NCBI GenBank assembly: GCA_029880545.1
Contig: JAOUOD010000008.1
Coordinates: 1-64,000, forward strand
From: Gammaproteobacteria bacterium
GTDB lineage: Bacteria > Pseudomonadota > Gammaproteobacteria > Acidiferrobacterales > SZUA-150
DNA length: 64,000 bases
Direction of reading: 5' to 3'
How positions within the stretch are numbered: the first letter of the stretch is position 1; each line of letters begins with the position of its first letter. Under the pieces are notes generated by a model. That model was not told the origin of the DNA, did not search any database, and saw nothing but the letters and a program-made list of their open reading frames with translations. The position numbers and the translations under genes were made by a program. Positions 24,230 through 33,000 of this stretch are shown here, piece by piece.

Positions 24230-25221
24230 TGCGCATACTGGTTACCCTATGCATGTTGCTGATACCGGCGGTGACGCTGGCAGCCGGTACGCCCGCAGGA
24301 ACGACCATCAGCAATACGGTTACCGTGAATTATGTTGCCGCCGGGACACCGGCAACAACCGGGGCCAGTGTCAGTTTTGGTGTCCACGAAATCATCGACG
24401 TGATTGCCTCCTGGCAGGATGGTGCCAACGTACCGGTGGCGAGCCCTTCGCTTGCCCGGTTGCTGACCTTTATTGTTGTCAATACAGGCAACGGCAACGA
24501 AGCCTTTGCCTTGTCTGTATTCAATGGCGATGCGACTGACCAATTTGACCCGTTGAACCCGAGAATCTTCCTTGATAACGGCAATGGTGTATGGGATGGC
24601 GTTGCCGTTGAAACCCTGTATCAGCCCGGTGTGAATGAACCGGTGCTGGATGCCAACGGTGTGGACCGGGTAACTGTTTTTGTCGTGAACGACATACCGG
24701 CTGCCCTGGCTGTTGGTGCATTGGGCCATTCACGGCTTGATGCGCAGGCCATGACGCCAGGCGCAGCGGGATCAGCACCTGGTACAACACTTCCCGCTAT
24801 GGGTGACGCTGGCGTGGACGCGGTTGTTGGTGCTTCCGGCGCCCAGTCACTGGCAGCCGGTACCTATATTGTCAATGTTGGCGCGCCGGTTAGCGTGAAC
24901 ATGACCAAATCATCCCGGGTTATATCCAACCCGGAAGGCTGTGTGACACCGCCGTGTGCGCCGAATCCCGGCGCTGTGATTCGCTACAGCATACAGGTAG
25001 AAGTTACCGGCAGCGGTTCTGTTGACAACCTTGTTATTACCGACCCGATACCCGCCAACACCGGCTATGTACCCGGAACTATCACTCTTGACGCAGCAGC
25101 AAAGACCGATGCTGTTGACGCAGACGAAGCAGAATTCAGTGCCGGATCAGTGATGCTAAACCTTGCAACTGTCACTGCGCCGGCGACGCGAATCATAACA
25201 TTTGACGTGACAATAAATTAG
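24226..25221 (+). CDS. Secreted DUF11-repeat protein
   Basis: The protein has 331 residues with a clean signal peptide (MMRILVTLCMLLIPAVTLA, cleaved near A-AGTP). The mature start GTPAGTTISNTVTVNY is a module shared with the proteins at 25941 and 27048. The C-terminal DUF11 domain reads VIRYSIQVEVTGSGSVDNLVITDPIPANTGYVPGTI and ends RIITFDVTIN, the same ending as the 25941 protein. A CVTPPCAP pair of cysteines may form a disulfide. No membrane anchor is visible. It is translationally coupled to the preceding gene. It is probably an exported structural subunit; the function is not known. Confidence 0.75.
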   Translation: MMRILVTLCMLLIPAVTLAAGTPAGTTISNTVTVNYVAAGTPATTGASVSFGVHEIIDVIASWQDGANVPVASPSLARLLTFIVVNTGNGNEAFALSVFNGDATDQFDPLNPRIFLDNGNGVWDGVAVETLYQPGVNEPVLDANGVDRVTVFVVNDIPAALAVGALGHSRLDAQAMTPGAAGSAPGTTLPAMGDAGVDAVVGASGAQSLAAGTYIVNVGAPVSVNMTKSSRVISNPEGCVTPPCAPNPGAVIRYSIQVEVTGSGSVDNLVITDPIPANTGYVPGTITLDAAAKTDAVDADEAEFSAGSVMLNLATVTAPATRIITFDVTIN

Positions 25222-25235
25222 ACCTGGAGGCGCCC

Positions 25236-25721
25236 ATGAAATACATGAAACACCTGATCGCTATGCTGGCATTGATGTGGTTATCGGTTCCGGCCCTGGC
25301 AGCACAGGGATCGATAGAAGTCAGGATTGAAGTAAAAAAAATCGAGGTCACCACGGTATACGGTGAAAAAAAGACAAAGGAAGTGGATGTCAAAACCGTA
25401 CTGCCCGGTGACGAACTGATCTACACCATCTACTTCAAGAACATTGACCGTGTGCCTGTAGACAACATCGAAATCACTGACCCGATTCCGAAAGGTACTG
25501 TTTACAAGCAGGGTTCGGCGTTTGGCGCCGGCACCGAAATTACCTTTTCAGTGGATGGCGGCAAGACCTATGCAGGGCCCGATGACCTAAATGTCACCGG
25601 CAAAGATGGCGCGGTGCGCAAGGCCCAGGCCGCTGACTATACCGATATACGCTGGATTTTCACGCCAAAACTGCCACCGGAAAAGACCGGTACGGCACAG
25701 TTCAGGGTAATTGTGAAATAG
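25236..25721 (+). CDS. Small secreted DUF11-like protein
   Basis: The protein has 161 residues. A signal peptide (MKYMKHLIAMLALMWLSVPALA, cleavage after A-LA-A) is followed by a Lys/Glu-rich strand, then one DUF11-like domain: GDELIYTIYFKNIDRVPVDNIEITDPIPKGTVYKQGSA, ending in GTAQFRVIVK. A good ribosome site (CTGGAGG) lies before the ATG. It comes 14 bp after the previous gene. It may be a minor subunit or cap of the same surface structure; no catalytic motif is visible. Confidence 0.75.
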   Translation: MKYMKHLIAMLALMWLSVPALAAQGSIEVRIEVKKIEVTTVYGEKKTKEVDVKTVLPGDELIYTIYFKNIDRVPVDNIEITDPIPKGTVYKQGSAFGAGTEITFSVDGGKTYAGPDDLNVTGKDGAVRKAQAADYTDIRWIFTPKLPPEKTGTAQFRVIVK

Positions 25722-25754
25722 CAGTCGAGCGAACAAATTCAGGAGCAAGAGATT

Positions 25755-25913
25755 ATGAATACCCTGGTTGATATTGCGCGATCCACTTTGATGAGTCTGC
25801 GATCACGCGACGGCCCTCCCGGTTCGGTTGATCCGCCTGGCGCTGATCCGCCGAAGGTGGAAGTGGATTTTGGCTCATGTGTTTTGCATGGGCCTGATGT
25901 GTTTAGAGATTAA
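25755..25913 (+). CDS. Possible 52-residue peptide
   Basis: A short frame follows an AGGAG ribosome site (25741-25745) and starts MNTLVDIARSTLMSLRS, then a Pro/Asp-rich middle (PPGSVDPPGADPP) and ends FGSCVLHGPDVFRD. It has no signal peptide, no membrane segment and no family resemblance that I recognise. It is co-oriented in the 219-bp gap between two DUF11 genes. Coding status rests on ribosome site and position only. Confidence 0.35.
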   Translation: MNTLVDIARSTLMSLRSRDGPPGSVDPPGADPPKVEVDFGSCVLHGPDVFRD

Positions 25914-25940
25914 CGAAAAAGCTCATAAGAGGATTTGATT

Positions 25941-27029
25941 ATGACTACCATAAAACAAACCATGCTGATAAGGCTGGCCTTGGTGGCAACTCTGTTTGCC
26001 ACGTCATGGACAGCCCATGCTGCTGGTACGGCGTCGAATACGACCATCAGCAACTCAGCTACGGTGACTTACAGTGTCGGCGGCGTAGCCCAGGCCGGCA
26101 TTGACAGTTCACCAACCGGAAACTCGATCCCTGGCGCCGGTGTGCCAACCACGTTTGTCGTTGACAACAAGGTTGACCTGACTGTCGCGCGGGTAGGTGT
26201 GGCAGCCGTGTCGGTAGTGCCTGGCCAGGCCAGCGTAGCGACCGAGTTCACCGTGACCAATACCGGCAATACCACCCAGGACTTCGGTCTCGCAGGAGCG
26301 AATATTGCTTCGGGCCAGGCCTTGTTCGCGGGTACGGATAATGTCGATGTAACCATTGTCGGTGCGTTTGCGGAAAGCGGCGCCACGCCTGGTTACCAGG
26401 TCACGGAAGATACTGCAGTGTACGTGGATGAACTGGCAGCCGATACATCGGCCACGGTTTATGTTGTTGCCAGTATTCCCGCCACGTTGGTAAATAATGA
26501 CTTCGGCATTGTCAGCCTGGTTGCAACAGCGCAGTCGGGCGGCGCGGTCGGCGTGCAGGGTATCAACATGGCCGAAACCGTCGGCGCTGATGATCCGGCT
26601 GTTGTGGATGTTGTCTTTGCTGATGGTGCGGGTACAGATGACGCGGCCCGTGATGGCGCGTTCTCCGATCGCCATGCCTACGTGGTAGCGAGTGCCGTGC
26701 TGACCGTGACCAAGACTTCGGCGGTCGTCAGTGATCCGTTCAACGGGAATACCAATCCGAAAGCCATACCCGGTGCGGTGGTGCGCTACACCATAATTGT
26801 TGCCAATGCCGGACCGGCTGATGCAGCAGGTGTGACCATCGTCGATGCGATTCCGGTAAATACCACGTACGTGCCGGGAAGCATAAACTTTGGTGGAGTG
26901 CAAACCGATGCCGGTGGCGATGACGCATCAGATTTCAATGTCACTAACGCCGGCGCGGTAACCGTGGTGGTAGGTGCCCTGGCAGCCGGCAACTCTGCGA
27001 CCATCACCTTTGATGTGACCATTAACTAG
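25941..27029 (+). CDS. Secreted DUF11-repeat protein
   Basis: The protein has 362 residues from the ATG at 25941, which follows AAGAGGA at 7 bases; a TTG at 25935 is an unlikely alternative. The signal peptide ends near TAHAAGTASN. The mature start GTASNTTISNSATVTYSVGG is shared with its neighbours. The middle contains VTNTGNTTQDFGLAG, a DUF11-like strand set. The C-terminal DUF11 domain runs from VVRYTIIVANAGPADAAGVTIVD to SATITFDVTIN. No cysteines are evident. It ends 18 bp before the giant gene, so it is probably in the same operon. It may be a structural repeat subunit. Confidence 0.75.
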   Translation: MTTIKQTMLIRLALVATLFATSWTAHAAGTASNTTISNSATVTYSVGGVAQAGIDSSPTGNSIPGAGVPTTFVVDNKVDLTVARVGVAAVSVVPGQASVATEFTVTNTGNTTQDFGLAGANIASGQALFAGTDNVDVTIVGAFAESGATPGYQVTEDTAVYVDELAADTSATVYVVASIPATLVNNDFGIVSLVATAQSGGAVGVQGINMAETVGADDPAVVDVVFADGAGTDDAARDGAFSDRHAYVVASAVLTVTKTSAVVSDPFNGNTNPKAIPGAVVRYTIIVANAGPADAAGVTIVDAIPVNTTYVPGSINFGGVQTDAGGDDASDFNVTNAGAVTVVVGALAAGNSATITFDVTIN

Positions 27030-27047
27030 GCGAACGGAAGCGCTGAC

Positions 27048-30000
27048 GTGGTCACGGGGGTGAACAGAATTTTACAGCGTATGCGCTACCAGGCCGCAGC
27101 AATGCGGCTCGTGGTTGCGCGTGCCTGTGATTCTGCCCGTGATCGCATTTTCAGTAATAAACTGATTTGTCGTTACTGGCCGGAAGCAACCCGGCCAGTA
27201 CGTCTTTTTGTGGATTCTGTCGCACGCATGCGCAGAGTCTACAAACAGGCGGTGCTGATTATGTTGTTGTTGCCCGGCGCAGTCGCCCACGCGGTGGCTC
27301 CCGGTACGTCCATTAACAATACCGCCAGCGCCTCGTACAGTGTCGGCGGCGTGCCCGGGTTCACCGGCAGCTCCAATACTGACAGCATTACCACCACCAT
27401 TGCGCTGACGCCGGCGACGATTGAGTTTTATCAATACAATACCGCTGCGCCGACACTGACGACGACGCAGGCCATTACCAGCAGCTATGCAGACGGCTCG
27501 GCAGCCGGTGCCATGGTGGTTATGGCAAATCCGGACTATTCCATCCCCGGGGCCGGGCCGACGCCGCTTGACGTTGCCAATCCGGTACCTTTATCGCTGG
27601 CGGTTACCTACCACACGGGTGAGCCGGTATTTGTCATGCTGACCGACAGCAACCGCAACATAGACAGAGCGTCGCGGGATATTGTACGGGTAAGCCTGAG
27701 TGTCAGCGCTACCGGTGACGCCGAGCTGATTGAGTTCAACGAAACCGGGCTGGATACCGGTGTATTTGTCGGCTACATCCAGTCGACATCCGTAGCCGCT
27801 ACAGTTTATGACGGCCAGTTAACCGTTGCTGAAAACCAGAACATCGACGCGGCCTATACCGATATATATGATACGACCGACAATGCTGCGGCCCAGGTGC
27901 TGGTGGACCCGTTTGGCATTGTGTTTGATTCCACAACCGGTACACCGGTAAATGGCGCGATAGTACGAATTGTCGATGCGGCCACCGGTCTCGATGCCGT
28001 TGTTTATGGCGACGACGGTATAAGCATTTATCCGTCAACGGTCACTACCGGCAGTACGGCAGCCGACAGTAGCGGAACCTTGTATACCTTCCCGCCGGGT
28101 GGCTACCGGTTCCCGTTGATGGCGCCGGGCACGTATCGTTTTGAAGTAACGCCGCCAACTGGCTATAGCGTTCCGTCCACGGTGCCCGAAGCGGTGTTGC
28201 AAGCCTTGCCGGGTGCGCCGTTTGCCATAGATGCCAATGCGTCTTACCTGAACAATTTTGTTTTGAATGCCGGGCCGGCGCTGAACGTGGATATCCCGGC
28301 AGACCCGAGCGGGAACGGGTTGTTCCTGACCATGACGGTATCAAAACAAAAGGTCAGTATCGGTGAGTTTGTCCGCTACACGCTGGTATTGACCAATAAC
28401 AGCACAACAACGGTATCCGCGGCAACGGTCATCGATAACTATCTGCCCAGGGGTTTGCGCTATCACGGTAACTCGGCCCGGCTGAATAATATCGCTGTGC
28501 CGGACCCGGTGATTACCGGCGATGGTCGCAACCTGTTATTTACCATCGGCGACATGGCGCCGCTGGAATCCGTGACCCTGAATTTTGTTGCCGCTGTTGA
28601 CGCTGAGGCTGATGGTAAACGCCTGGACAACTCTGCCCGGGCAAGCAACGTCGCGGCGCAACAGTCCAACCTGGCCAGTGTGCCCGTTACCGTGGTGCAG
28701 GAACTGTTGAACACGCGCAGCCATGTTCTGGGTCGTGTCATGAGTGGAAACTGTGCAGCCGAGCCGGTGCGTCATGGCAGCGTGGATATGCGTCTGCAAA
28801 GTGAAGTCTATGGCGACGTAATCGACTATGTTGTTACGCTTTCCGGCAATACCGTGCCGATCACAGGTGCAAGCCTCGTGTTGAAGCCGGCACAACCACT
28901 GGCCGTGTTGCCAGGCAGTATCAGCATGGAAGGCAGTGATACATTGCAGGTGGAAAACATTGCCGATGGTGTGCGCATCATTCTTGGTGATCCGGGGCAG
29001 CAATGGAATCGCGTGGTGCGGCTGCGCGCCCGGCTTGACGATGCCGAACCCGGTACCTACAGCCTGGATGCGAAATTGCAGTTCAATACAGCCGCTGCGC
29101 AAAATGTGACCGTGACCGCGGTGAATACCGTGTTGCGGGAAAAATCCACCGGTGAACGCAAGTCACTGGTGACCTTGTCCGAGTACGAAAAGATCCGTAT
29201 CGAGCCGAGCCTCGCCGGCCAGATTGAGCTCAACACGCTGATCAAGGAGATCAAGGGTCGCACCGTTAAACGGGTGCGGATCATGGGCCATACCGACAAT
29301 GTTTCGTCGGGTATGGAAGCCGCAACCGGGCTTGATGACAACTACGAGTTATCGCTGGAACGGGCCAAGGCCGCTGCCAGGCATCTTCGCAAGTACCTTG
29401 AGTTTGATGTCAGTCGTCTTCAGGTACAGGGTTTTGGTCCGGATATGCCAGTCGCTGATAACGCCACCGCTGCGGGTCGTCGCAGTAATCGCCGTGTCGA
29501 AGTGGAAATCATTACCACGCACAACAAAACCGAGTATCAAAATACCGCCCTGCGCGGCGACTCGGGCTTGCGCCGCGCCGCTACCGAAACCCTGCCGCCG
29601 GAAAAAACCGATGCCGTGCTGGGTGGTGAACTGAAAGGTGTTGCCGGAGTGCGTATTGTTACCGAGCAGGGCATCTATGCGGTGACCGATCGCGACGGCT
29701 TGTACCATATCGAAGGACTGCGCCCGGGCACCCATGTGCTGCAGGTGGATGAAGCCAGCCTGCCCGATGACCTGGAAGTAATGCTGTGCGAGGAAAATAC
29801 CCGCTTTGCCGGTAGCGGCAATTCCCGTTTTGTTGACCTGCAGGGCGGCAGCCTGTGGCGATCTGACTTTTACCTGAAGAAAAAAGATCCGTTGAAGGCG
29901 AAACTTGATGTACAGATGCGCAGCGAACTGGATGATGCGCTTGCGCACTTTACGGTGGATGTCAGCGGCCTGCCATTTGACTATCGCAACGCATCAGTGA

Positions 30001-33000
30001 TGCTGGTGGTGCCGGATGAGCTCAAGTACGTGGACGGTTCATTGTTTGTTGATAACAAGCTCCAGCCGGATCCGAAGATTGAAAATGGTGTATTCAGTGT
30101 CTGGCTCGGCAATCATGTCCAGGAGGCCTGGGCGCACCAGGTTCGTTTCAGTACCCGCGCGGCCGGAACCCGCGAGAACTCGGAAATCGTGACGCGTGCC
30201 GTTGCCATGTTCCAGGATGCCGGTGGCTCGCGTTTCCGTACACCTTATGCCGAAAACTCGCTGTTGCACACGCCCGGTGAGGCAACCCAGCAGCAATTTA
30301 TTTTCAGGCCGCGCTTCAGTTCTGCGCGCGCCGAGCTGAAACAAACCGATCGCATCCGCCTCGATCGAATTATCGGCCAGTTCAAGGCGGCAGATGTAGT
30401 CCACATTCGTGTTGTTGGTCATGCTGACAATATTCCACTGAAGGGCAAGGCGCTTGATCAATGGGGGGACAACACTGCGTTGTCGCGAGCGCGCGCAGCG
30501 GCGGTAGCTGATTACATCAAGCAACAACTGAAACTGGTTGATGGACAGATGAGTGTCGACGCCCTGGGCGACAGCCAGCCTATAGCCGATAACGATACGC
30601 AGGAAGGCCGCGCCATTAATCGCCGTGTTGAACTGTTTGTGCGTACGCGCCAGGAAAATGAGGCTGGAATCTGGAAGCAGGTAACCAAGGACAACTGCCC
30701 GGTCTATATTACTGCGCAGTATGAACTGGATGAGGACAACCTCGGCAAGGTCGATGATCTGGCAAAGACCATGTCCGGTCAGCGCATTCGCCGCATTCGG
30801 GTTGTGGGTCATACGGATACCCGGCAGATGACCAAGGTCGGCCGCCAGGCATTGAAGGATAATTACGAGTTGTCGCGTCTTCGCGCTGAAGGCGTTGCCG
30901 TGCGGTTGCGCGATCGCCTGGGGCTTGATCCAAACCAGGTTCTGATTGAAGTGCTGGGCCCGGCGCAACCGCTTGCCGACAACTCCAGCCAGACAGGGCG
31001 CGCACAAAACCGGCGCGTAGAAGTGTTTGTCGAGCATGTGGATATGAAAGACATGGCTCAGCAAAAACCGGACTGGAAACTGGTGCGCGCTGACAGTGGT
31101 GTGCAGTCGGTCAAGCTTGAGCGCGACGTCAGCGTCAGTGTGACCGGGATTCCGGAAGCGCCAGGGGTTGTGGCCAATGTTTACGGTGATATTGACGAAG
31201 CCTGGCTGCAGAAAGCCGTGCCCGGTATCGATTGGCTGGCGCCACAACCGGGATTCATGCCGGCCATCCCTTCCGTGCGCGTTGCCATCAAGCACGCAAA
31301 CGGACAGGCAGTTGAGCTGAGTCTCAATGGCAAACCGGTATCGGCACTGAATCGTGACACCGGTATCAAGGACGTTAGTCGCGGAATCGAAATCAGCCGT
31401 TGGCGGGGCGTGGACTTGCAGCGCGGCGACAACCGTATGACTGCCATAGTCCGTGATGCCGCCGGTAACATTATTTCCACCCTTGAGCGCACGTTGAAAT
31501 ACGTTGATGAAGTGGCGCGCGCAATTTATGTACAGGACTACAGTCGCACAGTTGCAAATGGCCGGGATGACATCATTGTTGCACTGAGGCTTCTGGATCA
31601 CTCCGGTCAGCCGGTCCGACCGGGCGTTACCGGCCGCTTTACAGTCAGCGAACCGTTTGTTGCCCGGTCCCTGGCCGATGAACTGAAACATAACCCGGTC
31701 ACACTGACTTCAGATACGGCGCCTGCCTATGTTGTTGCCGGGGACGGTATTGCCATGATTCGAATCAAGCCGACCACGCAGAGCGGCAAGCTCAGCGTCC
31801 GCCTGAACCTGGGCAATGACAGGCAGCAGGACGTTGATGTATGGGTGGCGCCGGCGCAACGTGACTGGGTGCTGGTTGGCCTGGCCGAAGGCACGGCAGG
31901 CTATCGCACGCTCGAAGGCAATATGACTGCGCTCGAGGAAATACAGGCTGAAGAAGGTTATTACGATGACGGTCGCCTGGCATTTTATGCCAAGGGATCA
32001 ATCAAGGGAGAATGGCTGTTAACTGCGGCCTATGATTCTGCAAAACAGAAAGATACGCCGGACGCGGTACTGCACGGTCTGGTAGAGCCGGATCAGTATT
32101 ACACGTTGTATGGTGATGGTGCCGAGCGTCGGCATGATGCCGCCAGTACCAGCAAGCTGTACGTGAAACTTGAGCGTCGACAGTTTTATGCGCTGTTCGG
32201 TGATTACACCACCGGCATGACAGTTACCGAACTGTCGCGTTACAGCCGCAGCATGACCGGCCTTAAGTCTGAATATAATGGCGAGAAGTTCAGTTACAAT
32301 GTGTTTGTCAGCGAAACCGAAACCGGTTTCGTCAAGGATGAAATTCGTGGCGATGGTACCTCCGGGCTGTATCGCCTGTCGCGACAGAACATCGTTGCCA
32401 ACAGCGACAAGGTCGTAATTGAAACCCGCGATCGTTTTAACAGCCACGTGGTACTGAACCGCCAGAACATGGCGCGTTTCCTTGATTACAATATCGATCC
32501 GGTAGCCGGTACCCTGTATTTCAGGCAGCCCGTGTTTACACAGGATTCGGCATTCAACCCGGTCTATATCGTAATTGATTATGAAGTGGAAACCGGTGGG
32601 GATTCCTCGGTTGTTGCCGGTGGTCGCGCAGCCGTGAAGATGCTGGAAGGCGGGATTGAGATTGGTGCCAGTGCCGTGCACGAGGGAATCGAAGGCGCCG
32701 AGGCCAATCTGTCCGGTATTGATGCAACGATTCAGCTTGGTGAACACAGCCGTCTTCGTGCCGAGGCGGCGACTACCGATCAGCAACAGCCGGCCGGCAA
32801 GCGCGAAGGTGATGCCTGGATGGCGGAATATGAATACGCTGATGAGAAGTTGAATGCCCGCCTGTATATGCGTGAACAGGATGAGGGTTTTGGCCTGGGC
32901 CAGCAGCCGGGAACCGAGACCGGTACGCGCAAGCTGGGTGCGGCGGGCCGGTATGCGCTGGATGACGCCATCAGCATCCAGGCTGAACTGCGTCATGAAG

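Noticed and set aside
30039-31691. 550-residue open frame antisense to the giant gene
   Set aside because: It is a shadow of the GC-rich codon pattern of the plus-strand gene; the plus-strand frame has clear OmpA domains, while the antisense product has none.
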